The position numbers were made by a program, and so were the translations under genes. Positions 1 through 11,878 of a stretch of DNA of 64,000 nucleotides are shown here, piece by piece. The notes below the pieces were generated by a model that was not told where the DNA came from, made no database searches, and saw only the letters and a program-made list of their open reading frames with translations. Numbering within the stretch: position 1 is the stretch's first letter; every line of letters begins with the position of its first letter. The DNA is from Cryptomeria japonica (lineage: Eukaryota; Streptophyta; Pinopsida; Cupressales; Cupressaceae): positions 235,370,733 to 235,434,732 of the forward strand of contig NC_081414.1 of assembly GCF_030272615.1 (NCBI RefSeq). The letters are read 5' to 3'.

Positions 1-1742
1 ACTATAAATAGCAAGTCATTAATGTTTCTTTTTGAACCTTAGAAATTCTTTCTGCACATTATTAGCAATGTTTCTTGTTATTCTTTCCATATCATGAATT
101 TGTCTTGGCACTCACGTGAATTCTTAGACCCATCCAGGACTTTGTAGAAGTAGTATTTCTTTTCATGAGGTGTTTAACTTTACCCTGAGTCTTAGCCTCC
201 GTGAACAGACTAGAATGGCTGAGAGTGATCTTCTAAGAAGAAGTAAGTTTTATTTTTTTGTCTGATGCACGACTTAATAATGCTGTGCTCAATTTCTGTT
301 TGTTATTGCTCATCTACACTGTATTTGTCTTCTATTCTGCTGTGTTCGATTTTGTACCAGAAACATGGTTATTGAAACTTGCAGCAACAAAGGTTGTCTT
401 TGGAATCAAACATTTGCATGACCCTTTGTTCAAATTCTACTTAAAGCTTGTAGTTTAGTTCCTTTAGAATTTTCCATGAAAGCCACAACAGAATGGAGCA
501 TAGAGTAATCTAGAAAAAGAAAGAACAGAACCAAGAATCCACTTAGAAAATCCCCATATGAAAGTAAACAAACTGGCCTTTTTAAAAATCTCTAAATAAT
601 TAAAGATTTATTAACAATTTGATAGACTTGGAAATGTAGAGAAAAAATGACAGTCACAAAGGCTAGCAGAAGCTCATTACCGAAGAGGCAACTGAAGAGA
701 GATACAGACCCCAAAACTGGAATGACCAAGTAGGCAGCCCTAGGAATGCTATCCAAAACTGCACTAACCAAGGAACCTAAAGAAGTAAAATAACTTCAAG
801 CTCAACTGTAACTACCCAGAAAATGTAAATCTTGTGACTAAAATGAACATCCATGCATAGAACAACACTTGCATTGAAGCCACGGTCACTACCTGCATAC
901 ATGATTGTCTTGAATTGACAGGAAATTTTCTACTTTAAGAGCCTTGACTCCATATTATACCTTGGATGCCTTTTGGGCATGAATGATATCTTCCCAAATT
1001 TCATATGTAAAAATCCTTATTCGATTAAGGGGTGGGGTATTTGATGTTGTCATATAATCCAAGAACTAAGGGAAATCATCTCAAATAGTAATACATGCTT
1101 TTCTTTCTGTGTGGGCTTTTTTGAAAACTTTTGATTTATACCCAATTCTAGACCTTAGACCCAATCCCTTCTTTTACTAAAAAGTCTGCAACATTGTTAC
1201 ATCTCACAACACAATTAAAAGGGGTGATGATGAAAGACCTTTGGATAGAGAAAACATCCTGGATAATCATATTTAATAGTCAATTTTGAGGTCGATTTCT
1301 CAAAAATGGAGCAACTAACTTTCAACTCATTCGACTTCCATATTTAGCCACATATTACAGATGGCAAGGGAGAGGCCTTGGAGAAGAGCTTTCTCCTTTG
1401 ACTATTTAGTAGATGAGTTCCCGAGATTTAAGCAAAAAAATGCTTAATCTTTCTAACTTTTCTTATAAAACCTTCTTCCCTGCTTGCATGGCCAAGATTT
1501 CCTTCCCTGTTGTAACACCATTTGCAGGGCTGAATAATAATTTATTAGAGAAGCACTTAGTGGATTTTCTTCACATGATGTTCTGCTTTTTCATGGTAGC
1601 TTTCAGTGTTAACCTATCAATATTATGTGATCTAAAGGAGACATATTGAGGTGTTTCTGTTTTGGTAAAAATTCTTGCACTTGGTTAGTTTGTCAATAGA
1701 AACAATTGAAGGAGTTTTATAATGGCAAGTTTCTGTGTGCAG
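1..1742. other. Non-coding host-like DNA, no gene recognised
   Basis: The stretch is AT-rich. Open frames on both strands are below 80 codons and show no family motifs. I searched for the exon that should precede the MED15 KIX exon (ending in a VNKI-like motif) and did not find it. It may lie further upstream, since introns in such genomes can be very long, or it may be absent. Confidence 0.5.
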
Positions 1743-2845
1743 AATGGATACTCTCCAAAGACATATGCCATTTACAGGTCCTGATGGCACAAATGAACTT
1801 AAAAAGATTGCTGTGCGATTTGAAGATAAGGTTTTTGCAGCTGCTGTGGATCAGGTGTGTTACCTGCAGTTATCTCATATACATATAAATGTGTTTCCAT
1901 ACACTCGCAAGTTATAATTTATTGGCTTTCTAAAACAGCAAGTAATAAACAACACAGCCTTCTACATCCTTTACATGGATCCCAGCTTGTGTTGCTGAAG
2001 GTTGAAATAGGTGCCAAAATAACTCGTTCCGCATAAATTTCCTTAAAGAACTGCTGTCTATGTCATCATTGAACATGTCTTTTTCAAAATTTCTTGTGAT
2101 TGGTTATTGCAATATAATTATATTAATATTTTATATCTACCATGTTTGGAAGAAAATATAAAACATGAGAACCAAATTGTCTAAATGTTTGATCAAGTTA
2201 GCAAAAGGATAAAACTGATAGAATCATAGATGTATATGTGTGCATGTATTCCCTTATCTGTATTATCTTAAGTTTAAATCCAGTCTGTCCTAATATATCC
2301 TTATCAGCTAAAAAGAATCAATTCCCCAAATTGGGGAAAACTTATTGAGCACATCCAGGTCTTCAAGCATCTTTCATCTTCTTGCAATAAATGATAATTT
2401 TACTCAGATTTCTTGCACTTTTCCTTTTTGGTGAAATTTAAACTTCTTTTTCAATTCAACGGTTTCAACTTTCATTTTACTCAGGAAGGCAGCAGAGCTA
2501 TGGTTCTTCTGAATATCTATTCTGCTGCACACTTTCTACAGCCAGATGAAGTTCTCATTGCATAGAGTCATTCAAGTCATATGGTTTCTATTATCTTTTG
2601 TATCATGCATTTTGATATGTATACATGTTTCTAAAGAGATTACTATGCAGAAATGATTTTTCTCTTTCGTTTGGAGGATAATGTTGTTTCTCTATGTTGT
2701 GCAGGAAGATTATCTGCGCAAAATATCTCTCAAGATGCTATCACTTAGAAATCATGTTTCTCGAGATGGAAATTTCTTTAGTGCCAACCAGCTGGCAACA
2801 ACCACAGTTGAATCTAATCCAGCAAGAGCTCAAGCAAAGGCTTGA
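1743..2845 (+). pseudogene. MED15: MED15-like KIX domain remnant, two exons
   Basis: MED15 is a tail-module subunit of the Mediator coactivator; its N-terminal KIX domain binds transcription activators in the nucleus. Exon 1 (1743-1854) follows a pyrimidine-rich acceptor ending CAG and reads MDTLQRHMPFTGPDG, then NELKKIAVRFEDKVFAAAVDQ. This closely matches the plant MED15 KIX helix 1-2 segment, which has the pattern METLKKHLPFSGPEG in Arabidopsis. It ends in a clean CAG|GT donor. Exon 2 (from 2705, after GTTGTGCAG) continues in phase as EDYLRKISLKMLSLR, the third KIX helix, and stops at TGA 2843-2845 after about 47 codons. The intron is 850 bases, so this is not a processed copy. Real MED15 runs on for several hundred Gln-rich residues, so this is a truncated gene, a fragment, or an early-stopping KIX paralogue. 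No upstream exon is visible. Confidence 0.75.
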
Positions 2846-2876
2846 CATGGATGTTGCCGCTGCACACTTTGCTGCA

Positions 2877-3070
2877 CTTAGATGTTGATGATGACTAGGA
2901 GCCACCTAGTGAGATTGAGAGTGCTACTACCAATGATAGTGCTGGTGGTAGTGCCAATGTTAGCACTATTTGTGGTTCTTCTAATTTACCACAGCATAGA
3001 TTGTCTAATATGAATGATGATGATATTTTTTATGATGCATATGATCTTTGTTCAATGATGGCTGATTGTT
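2877..3070 (+). pseudogene. Unassigned coding-like fragment, acidic and Ser/Asn-rich
   Basis: Just after the MED15 stop, in another frame, about 64 codons read HLDVDDD, a TAG, then EPPSEIESATTNDSAGG and on to DDDIFYDAYDLCSMMADC and a TGA. Composition (Asp/Glu-rich ends, Ser/Gly/Asn middle) is more protein-like than the surrounding AT-rich DNA. I considered the tail of an hAT-type transposase but see no diagnostic dimerisation motif. Identity is unknown; a chance frame is possible. Confidence 0.25.
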
Positions 3071-4006
3071 GACACTTTGACATTATTATTTTCAATTTTA
3101 ATTTATATCATGACATTCATGTTTGACTAATATTTGACTATTAATATGGTGGTGTATTTTGAACTTAATTACTACTGCAAATCTGGATGTTTTTCTTATT
3201 TTTATATGTTTTTGTATCGATGAATCTAAACTGAACGCTACCCCAAAAAATATTTTGACCAAACCTTGAGCCGGACCATTGAAACACAAACCTGAATCCA
3301 AATGAGTAACTTAGATTCTCGATATAATGAGGAAGACGTCATCTTTCAAACATTGATTTGCCACTGTAGAAAATTCAGTCAAAGTGCTTCCAAAGATTAA
3401 GATTTGAAATTTAGAATAATGAGATTTTTATCAAAATCCTCGAGCAAATTGAAGGTAGGTTTTGGAATGATTGTAATCAATGGATTCATCATGCTCATAG
3501 TTCGAATTTTTATTGTCAAGTTGAGATTAGCGAAATGCTCATTAGTTTCACTATTATAGGGTTTGAGTGATCTCCAAATCCAGAAAAAGTCTGCCATATT
3601 TCAGTGGTTGAGAGGATTTGTCAAATACCAAGTCAAATTTTTGTAGATTTTTATTTTTCAAACGATAGCCATATTTAGCAATTGGCATCATCATCAATGC
3701 TATTTCTAAATGACGTAAGAGAATCTTATTTTAGGATTTTCTATTTATTTAATTGTTTTCAAATTTGTTTGTGTTAAAGTCGTTATATTTTTTATTTTTT
3801 ACAATTTTTAAATCCTTAAAACCTACCCTTTGTGAGTTTATAAATAAGTGCTTTGAGCACATTAAGTCTTAATTAACTTGATGTTGGGCTTATTATGTAG
3901 AAATTCTCGCCTTTCCATATTTTATAATTTCATATTTATATTAAATTAAGTAATTCCGTCAAATTTCATATTGATGTTTGTTATTCATTAAGCAGTGGCT
4001 TTGTAT
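3071..4006. other. Intergenic, no feature recognised
   Basis: AT-rich sequence with T-rich runs around 3740-3810. No coding frame, LTR end or RNA gene could be supported. Confidence 0.45.
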
Positions 4007-4276
4007 ACTCAGTTTTTAACTTCCTGAAATTGTGTGGCTATTCAATTGTTTGATTATCTCTTGTTGATGTGAATTTGCTAGTCTTTGATTTAGTTAGTAG
4101 TAGCAAGCATTTATTTGTGTCTCATTCAAATATGTGCTGTAAACTCAGTTTTTAACTTCCTGAAATTGTGTGGCTATTCAATTGTTTGATTATCTCTTGT
4201 TGATGTGAATTTGCTAGTCTCTGATTTAGTTAGTAGTAGCAAGCATTTATTTGTCTCATTCAAATATGTGCTGTAA
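4007..4276. repeat. Tandem duplication, two 136-bp units
   Basis: The block beginning ACTCAGTTTTTAACTTCC at 4007 recurs at 4143. Copy 1 is 4007-4142 and copy 2 is 4143-4276. The copies are almost identical; copy 2 lacks two bases in a TTTGTGTC run and has one T-to-C change in TAGTCTTTG. This is a recent local duplication with no coding content. Confidence 0.92.
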
Positions 4277-4891
4277 TTTAATGCTAGTCTTTGCTTTAGA
4301 CAATATGAAATTGAGTTTATTCATTTGTGCTTGGTAGTTTATTCTTGAATTTTATTTGTTATAGAGCTTGATTGTTAATAGTTTGGTGTTTGCATTCAGG
4401 GTAAAAATTAGTGATTTACATTTATGAAAAATCCCATTGAAATATTGTACATTGTGCATATTTGTGAATTGTCTATTATTTTATTTTAGATTCAATCATG
4501 TCTCAAGGAGCTTCCCCTCAATTTGAAGAATAACCCTAACATAAGTGTTCTCGAAAGAGAAATTAAAATACTAACAAGAGGTCAATCTCATTTTAACTAA
4601 TATGAATAACTATGGTAATACTCTAAACTTTTAGGGAATTTACCATCTCTGGCATTGGTTAGATTCACAACCTCACTCCAACACTACTTTTTTTGTGTAT
4701 CCATAAGGCCTTGCCCTCCCCAACTCTCGGTCCCACCCTCCCCAAATAAAGAGAAATATAGAAAAATCTCCCTCCGCAACAACATATATGTTATAAACTC
4801 TGATCATACAAAACACTACATTAACAGGAAACACTTAAAACATCATCAAACAACTCATCTAAATTTTCAAAGGTTCGACTAGAAGTTTGAG
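4277..4891. other. Intergenic, no feature recognised
   Basis: AT-rich sequence between the tandem duplication and the solo LTR. A 75-codon frame at 4655-4882 has no recognisable motif and is probably chance. Confidence 0.4.
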
Positions 4892-4896
4892 TATCT

Positions 4897-6029
4897 TAAT
4901 AGATTTATAAAGAATTGAGAGGGGGGGTGAATCAGTGATAGCAAAAACAATACCACTTTAAACACAGATCGATAAAGGCAGTTAACCCGTTTACTTAATA
5001 CTATGCATGCAATCCAAAATGATATTAAAACATCCACAACAAGTAAAACATCCACCATAACACGTGTTTATACGTGGAAAATTCGACTGGGAAAAAACCA
5101 CAATGAGATGGGACTCACAAGTTAACATCTGCAGTAATAGGTAACTGATCGGTTAAGGTCTACAAATTGCTCAGCAAGGAGCGGATCTTGTTAAAGATCC
5201 CAAAGCCCTGTTAGGAGCTATACCCTGTTAAAGGTAGTACTCTGTTAGGAGTAACCTCGGTAGATGATTTCAAACCCAAACTAATGGATCACCTTGTTAG
5301 AGGATTTGTACAATGAAGTTTGTTAGAGCTTACTTGGTTATGGGATTTGAGTGTTGTAGTAGTTAGAAAACAATAGGTGGTGTGATCTAGAAGTAGCACA
5401 ACTTGCTTGAATAGATCCTCTTTTGCTCACTCAAAATTGCATCACCAACATACTCTGCAACGCCTTAAGTAAATCGCAACAACTTAACACTTCTATCTCG
5501 CATCATAAAAATAGTTCATCACAATGTCATTATATAGACATTAGATTTCATGTCAGCTCAGGAGTCGTATCACAATTTCCTAGGTGTAGTGTATCTGGAC
5601 AATCTAACATAACAAATCACAGATTGTTGCCAAATTTGTCGGTTAGGGATGACTCATCACGATCGGTGATAACTCATCACACAATCAGTGAAACCGGTTG
5701 GAACACGAATACCGATTAAGAGTTAACCTCTTCCAACTCATAGACCGATTGTCTTCGATTTGCTTCTTTGATGGTCTCCGTTGAATCTCCAAGCAGGTGT
5801 CATGTCATTCCTGCATATATCGGTTGTCTACATATACCAGTTAGACACACTCAAAACCGATTGAACTTCTGTATGCATATAATATTGGTTTTGCAATACA
5901 AAGACTTAGGAGTAATATCGGTTTGTCTTAACTAAGATGACTAAGACAATGTGAACGTATGTGTGTGTATACATGTGCCATCAATGACAACATATGAAGT
6001 CATCCATTACAATCATCATCAAGCCAACA
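4897..6029 (-). mobile_element. Solo Copia LTR
   Basis: On the plus strand it opens with the G-run block GAGAGGGGGGGTGAATCAG (4917 on), followed by GGGAAAAAACCACAATG near 5090. These two modules recur in every minus-strand Copia LTR in the window. It ends in GCCAACA at 6029. TATCTTA lies just outside both ends (4892-4898 and 6030-6036), so TATCT is a likely 5-bp TSD; the first base pair would then read TA instead of the canonical TG. No PBS, PPT or internal domain is attached, which fits LTR-LTR recombination. Confidence 0.72.
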
Positions 6030-6311
6030 TATCTTACCTAGATTCTTATACTCGTGAAAGAGTTTTTCTTTTAAATATTTTTGCATGGGAAACAATCTTT
6101 TGTGACCTTATATATTTAGGAATTGTGGGATTTTCTAGTATCAGTCGAGTCATTAGGTCAAACTAGACAATCAAATGTCATTGATTGGTAGGAGAAGATC
6201 TATCAGAAGGAAAGCTAATTGCAATGGCCTATCTTCCCAGTTGTTGATCAATTCTCAATATTGCAGATTTTTCACTTCTATGGGGATAGAGTTTTGAGTG
6301 ATTGCTTATGT

Positions 6312-8787
6312 TGTTAGCATTATTATCTTTGATGTCAACAATTGAGAAGATGCAGTGGATAGATCAGACAAGATGAGATGCAGTGGAGAGTTCAGATTGA
6401 AAGGTTGGCAAAAGTGTTGTTGCAACATCATATAACATACCGTGTTATATGGAGAAGAAGATACATGAGGAATGCATGAAGTGTCATTGGGACATGAAAA
6501 TGGACAAAGGAGGACACAGGCAATTGTGTTGAAAATGTATTGTGAAATCTGGTCTAACTCAAAAAAAGTTAGCTGCAGTTGTCAATAACACGCAGGTTGT
6601 CACATGCAGTTATAGGGAGTATCAGTCGCAGTTGTCAATAACACGTAGGTTCTCGCTATTTACAAAGCCGCAAAATGTAACTGCATATGTCAATAATACG
6701 ATGGGTTAGTCTTGTTGGTCTATCAGGATGTCAATAACATGCTGGTTATGTTGCTTGTCTTATCCCGCAACATGTTATACAAGGTAAGATAACCTTGCGG
6801 GATAACATTTAAGTGAAGCAAACAATAAACTTCCTTATCCCGCGACATGTTATTTGCATGTAAGAAACCTTGCGGGATAACGATAGTCAAAGGAGGTCAA
6901 AGTGGAGAGATGCTCTCTCTTATCTCGCACTGTCAAGAGTGACTAACAAAAGTCACGTGAGATAAGAAACTAAAGGGAAGATTGCGGATTCCCATCCCGC
7001 ATGGGCTAAGATGCACACAAAGTGTCATGCAGGGTAATGAGTGAAAGCATGGCTTGAAGAAAACCTTATCCTGCATAGGCTAAGAGGCTACACAAAGAAC
7101 GTGCGAGATAACAAAGTTAAGAAAACCCTTATCCCACCAGGGTTTACACTTGTAAGAACATTGTTGCGGGATAAGACTACAAAGGAAAAAGAAAGGTTTC
7201 CTTATCTTGAGCGTCTCTGCGGGGATAAGGAAAGGGCCACGAGATACTAAGTTACCCGACAAGTGAAGACAAAAGGAAGAATCCTTATCCCGCATGAGTT
7301 AAAAGACCTTGCTAATGTGGTGTGGGCTAACAAAGGAGGAGGAAGGCTTCTTGAAGCTTATCCCGCGAGACGTATAACACGAAGATCAACCACAACATGA
7401 AACAACTCGATAGTCCACATAAGCTTTGACCAAGTCCGACTCGACGACGTGGCGTGTACGAAGCGAATTAGAGAACACTTGTCGAAATGGTGAAAGGGTA
7501 TTTTTGCTGACATAATTGAAGATTGTGATCGACTTTGTGGCTAGGACTACAAGTTGATAGTCTCAGAGGTCCATGTGGCGGTTGACCAGGATTGACCAAG
7601 TGACTTGGACGATGAATAAGAAGATGTGTGCATGACGATAGGCAAATTAATTTACGTGGCTGCTAACAAACCTTGACTATCTAATCTGGAAAAAGAATAT
7701 GAAGACATGTGGCTCCTTGGTGGACAAAACAAATCAGATTTGCAGAGTTAGTGCATCTGATGGAGGTTGTTGTCCATCTTTTCTAGGTAGGTCGACAAAG
7801 GATAGAGAATGGATTAATGGCGGACCAGGTGGAGATTTTTGCAGGGCTTGAGGTGATCGATAGTGGCAGAACCAAATCTGCGAGGCCGATTTAGCTTGCT
7901 AAAAATAGCAACCCAGTACAGAGAACATCCAGGAAAACAAAGAAGAGTCATTTAATGCAAGTGGTTGATTCAAGTAAAAATCTAATATGCAAATCTTAGA
8001 AAGACACAAGGAATTATTTATAAATGCAGATTTGGAGGGAAAAACATTATCTGATGGAGAGTTGATTGAGCAGAGCAGTAAATGCGATTGGACTAAGGTA
8101 GTAGGTTTGTGAAGACAGAGGTGGAGGTCGAAATATAGATTTTTTCCACAAGTCGATTATTGTATGAGGTGATGCGCTGAAGAAAGTTGTGTTGCTCAAA
8201 AGTGTGGACATAGTATTGGAAGCATCAGAGATCAAAGACATAGGGCAACAAAGATCAGAATGTCGAGACAACTAGAGGCAGCAAGAAGTTGAGCAAGGAT
8301 AGAAAGAGTAACAAAGCAGAGCAACGTGCTGAGAGTAGAGAGAAGAAAGACAAAAAGGAAATTAGTTAGGTGCTACAAAACTTCATCTGTAGTAAGGTAT
8401 CTAATTTGTAAAATTGAATCTATTTTCATTATAATCTCTGAGTGGGTGCTCAGAGAAGGGTTAGGTGCTCATTGAGTAGCTTCTTTAAATTGTTAGGGGG
8501 TTGGTGCTCAAAATTTTAGGGGTTGGTGCTCCTTTGGGTTGGTGCCCATAAAACTCTATTGTAATCTGTTATTCATTGTTAGGCTGGATTGAAGTAGTAG
8601 ACTCCAACAGCTATTCTCATCGAGGTTTTTCCCACATTGAGTTTTCCTTGTATATCTGGTGTTATGTGATGTGCTCTTGTGTGTGTGTGTTTATGTTTGC
8701 ATTGCATCTTTAAAATTTGCACACTGAACTTAAAGTTTTTGAAATACATCGATTCACCCCCCTCTCAGTGTCCATTTGTGTTCTTCA
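6312..8787 (+). repeat. 5' LTR of the plus-strand Copia element
   Basis: This 2476-bp LTR starts TGTTAGC after TSD TATGT and ends TTCTTCA two bases before the PBS. From about 7397 onward it aligns with 21334-22764, the surviving part of the 3' LTR. The upstream part is a probable U3 carrying a dense CTTATCCCGC array. The downstream part carries repeated GGTTGGTGCTC (8490-8550) and, near its end, the TTCACCCCCCTCTC module. Confidence 0.9.
6759..7367. promoter_or_regulatory. Bidirectional CTTATCCCGC / GCGGGATAAG array in the LTR
   Basis: About fourteen exact or near copies occur in 610 bases. Forward CTTATCCCGC forms lie at 6759, 6834, 6919 (TCTCGC variant), 7065, 7128, 7284 and 7357. Reverse GCGGGATAA forms lie at 6797, 6872, 6957 (GTGAGATAAG), 7103, 7166 and 7219. 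CCCATCCCGCATGGG at 6991 is a short palindrome. The core GGATAAG resembles plant I-box and MYB-related sites (known motif class), so an enhancer or promoter role in U3 is plausible but inferred. Adjacent copies in opposite orientation could also form hairpins. Confidence 0.6.
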
Positions 8788-8789
8788 AT

Positions 8790-8801
8790 TGGTATCAGAG
8801 C
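8790..8801 (+). other. Primer-binding site (initiator tRNA-Met)
   Basis: TGGTATCAGAGC, two bases after the LTR end at 8787, is the usual plant Copia PBS complementary to the 3' end of initiator tRNA-Met. Confidence 0.92.
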
Positions 8802-8863
8802 AATAGGTTCCCCTGCAGTAAAAGATTTCTCTAGCTTGGGTAGATTCTGGTTAAGTGGACACA

Positions 8864-11130
8864 ATGACTAGGAATGAATCCTCATCCTCTAAAGCTCCTA
8901 TGTTTGATGGCACCAACTATGCTTTTGGAAGTAGAATAATGAAAACCTACCTGTCTTCTCTTCCCTAGGGTTTGATGTGTGAATGTCAGTAAAAAATGGT
9001 TATACAGTCCCTCAAGTTCCTCCTATCGACCTTGATGCTAAAAGAGAATATGAGAACAATGCCAAAGCTAAGAATGCAATCTTAAGTGGTCAATCTGATA
9101 CAAAGTTTGTCAAAGTCATGCACTGCACATCAGCAAAAGAAACTTGGGACAAGTTGCAAAAGATATATGAAGGAGATAACAAAGTGAAAGAAGCCAAACT
9201 GCGAAATCTAAGAGCTCAGTTTGAAAACTTGAGAATGGAAGAAGAGGAGAAGATAGTCGACTATTTGCAAAGAGTGGACGAGACTGTGAGTGCTATGAGA
9301 GGTCTTGGAGAGGATGCCAAAGATGAAGTTATTGTCAAAAAGGTTTTGAGATCATTAACCTCAAAGTATGACACAAAGGTCTCTTCTATTGAGGAAGATA
9401 AAGACTTAAAGATATTCTCTATGGACGAATTGTTTGGGTCCTTATCAGCTTATAAAATGAGAACATTAGGAGGAGAAATGTCAAAGAGAGAGGCTGCTTT
9501 TAATACTACCAAAAAGAGTAAGGAAGAGGCTGCTCATGAAGAAGTTTAAGAAGAATCAGACACCGTTGTAGCTAACTTTGTGAGAAAACTCAAAAAGTGA
9601 TCATACAAGTACAAAGGTAAGCTACCTTTCAAGTGCTTTAACTGTGGTAAAATAGGACATTTATCTTCCAAGTGTCCCTATGGTGAGAAAGATGCAGATG
9701 ACAAACAAAACAATACATTTTTTGACAAAGAAAAGATGAAGAAATCCTACAAACCAAGGAGAAAAAGTTTTAGGAAAAATAACAGTCTTAATACTTTTGA
9801 AGATGATGTGACAGATGAAGAGAGTGTCTCTGATGATGAGTGTAGTGAAGAAGAAAGAGAAATTAATCTCTTTATGGCAAGAGTACTAAATGATGTTCAA
9901 GCTGGCAGTGATGAAGAGGAAGAAGTTGAAGCCATAGTTGACCTAGAAGGTGAACTTATAAGTTGTCTGGAAGAACTAAGAAAAGTAAGAAAAGATTTCA
10001 AGAAGTTCAAGTATGCTGCTGCTGCTGAAGAATAAGAGATATTAAACAAGTCTTTTGAGGAGTCAAAGACAATAATTTCTAATTTGAGAATCCTATTGGA
10101 AGAGTAAAAAAGAATGTGTGAAGTGATAAAATTAGATGTAGAAGCCAAGGAGAAAGAGCATCAAAATTTGGAAGGAGAGATTGCGAGTCTCAAAAAAGAA
10201 CTTGAAAAGTGAAAGGATGAACAAAAAGTCAAAATCAAGTATGAGGGCAACACTGATGCACTGGACAAAATGCTGAACAAACAAAAGCACTCAAAGGATA
10301 CAAATGGTTTTGGATTTGATGCTGGTCAATGCTCTTCCAGTAAAGATTCATCAAATAATGAAATTTTGTCTCTTTAAGTATGAATGGAGGTGAACAAACC
10401 TTCAACGTCAGCAAACTCATTCAGAATAAAACATATGCTGCTGCTACAAGAAATCAGTCAAGGAATTTGCATGTTGATGCTAAAGGAAAAGATAAGATTG
10501 ATGATGGAGGCTTCACAAAAGTCAAAGACACAAGAAGAAAGAACTCAAGAAGACCAAACTATGATGTTCCAAGGAGACAAATGAGAAACAAATTCAACAA
10601 AGAGTGGTATGTACCTCAGTTCCATGGCTACTGCTATAAATGTAATACTTATGGTCATAGACTTGTTGATTGCAAGCTTATGCATAGGTCTTCTCCTAGT
10701 TTTGAAAGGAAAAATTAATTTGCTGCTCTTAGGAATATGAATGTTATTTGTTTTCATTGTAATGAGTATGGTCATAGAGTTATGAATGTAGGAGAATTGT
10801 ATCTCAGTCCTACAATAGTTTTTCAAATTCTTCATTCAATGTAAATGTAAACTTCTATTATTGTGGGGTCCTTCCATTAGTCCCTTTCTTCTGGCCCCTT
10901 TGTCTTTGTTCTATTGTTCCCTCAAGTGACTAACTCTTAACCGAATGCTGACGTAGGTCACAATGCTAAACATTGTAAGCTTAGGACAACTAGGCAAAAT
11001 AAGACGATGTGAATATTTGAACCTAATACAAAATCAAAACAAAATGAGACAACACAAAAAAATAAAGAAACCAAACAAGTCTGGGCAAATAAGGATAAAA
11101 ATAAAACTGAGTCAAGTTTGATTGTTCAAA
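8864..11130 (+). pseudogene. Copia gag, first copy (broken)
   Basis: Gag forms the retrotransposon particle and binds its RNA. The frame opens at ATG 8864 (MTRNESSSSKAPMFDGTNYAF). The usual FW after NYA is lost by a one-base deletion, and stops follow near 8967-8985. From 8983 an open stretch of about 188 codons carries the gag core (KETWDKLQKIYEGD, KVLRSLTSKYD). A CCHC zinc knuckle, CFNCGKIGHLSSKC, lies at 9634-9675. An acidic coiled-coil segment follows (DEEEEVEAIVDLEGE and on to ELRKVRKDFKKFKY, to 10035). A second knuckle, CYKCNTYGHRLVDC, lies near 10632-10673. A third knuckle region is split by about 92 unrelated bases at 10864-10955. In-frame stops at 9547, 9598, 10033, 10210 and others make it a pseudogene. 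Confidence 0.85.
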
Positions 11131-11149
11131 CTGCCCTACATGTTGAAAG

Positions 11150-11878
11150 AAAAAACTTGTGGGTAGTTGATAGTGGGTGTTCTGACCACATGACTGGTGA
11201 TAAGAAGAAATTTATTAAGTTTGAAGATTAGAATGGTGGCTCAGTGAGGTTTGGAGACAATTTTTCAATCAAGATAAAAGGCAAGGGCACACTAAACATT
11301 GATGGCAAGCTGGAAGCTCATGATTTATATTATGTGGAAGGTTTGAAACACAATCTCCTTAGTGTGAGTCAAGTGTGTGATAAGGAATATAGATTTACTT
11401 TTGACTGTAAAGGATATGAGATAAGAAAGGAAACCAATGGACAATTTATTGCTGAAGACAAAAGGACAGATGCCAATGTATATAATCTTAAGGAATGCTT
11501 TGTGTCTCAATGTATGATGGCACAAGTTGATGAGAGTTGACTATGGCATAGAAGACTAGGCCACATCAATTTTGATAACCTTGTCAGGGTAAGCAAGAAA
11601 GGGTATGTAAGACACATGCCTCAAATTATTAAGCCAACAAGCACTTTTTGTGATGAGTGTCAAAGAGGAAAACAAATTAAAGTGAGCTTCAAGACAAAGG
11701 TGTATTCTACCACAAGGCCTTTAGAACTTGTGCATACAGATTTGTGTGGGCCAACAATCACAATAGCTCTAAATGGAGAAAGATACTTCATGCTAATCAT
11801 AGATGATTTTTCAAGAATGACATGGGTTACCTTTTTGCAAGACAAATCGCAATCCTTTGAAAGAACTGGTAGAAGTGC
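11150..11878 (+). pseudogene. Copia protease and N-terminal integrase fragment
   Basis: LWVVDSGCSDHMTGDKKKF carries the catalytic Asp-Ser-Gly of the aspartic protease (DSG at 11169-11177). GLKHNLLSVSQVCD follows, then the integrase HHCC zinc finger (LWHRRLGHINFDNL, CDECQRGK). The start of the catalytic core shows HTDLCGPT and DDFSRMTW, carrying the first catalytic Asp. The reading ends abruptly at about 11860-11878, where a second gag segment begins; the second Asp and the Glu of the DDE triad are missing. Stops at 11230 and 11538 break the frame. Confidence 0.85.

Noticed and set aside
2877-3070. hAT transposase C-terminus
   Set aside because: The acidic, Ser-rich composition is suggestive but no dimerisation-domain motif or terminal inverted repeats were seen.
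8790-8801. Possible tRNA gene near the TGGTATCAGAGC sites
   Set aside because: Only the short primer-complementary segment is present; no cloverleaf could be drawn around it.
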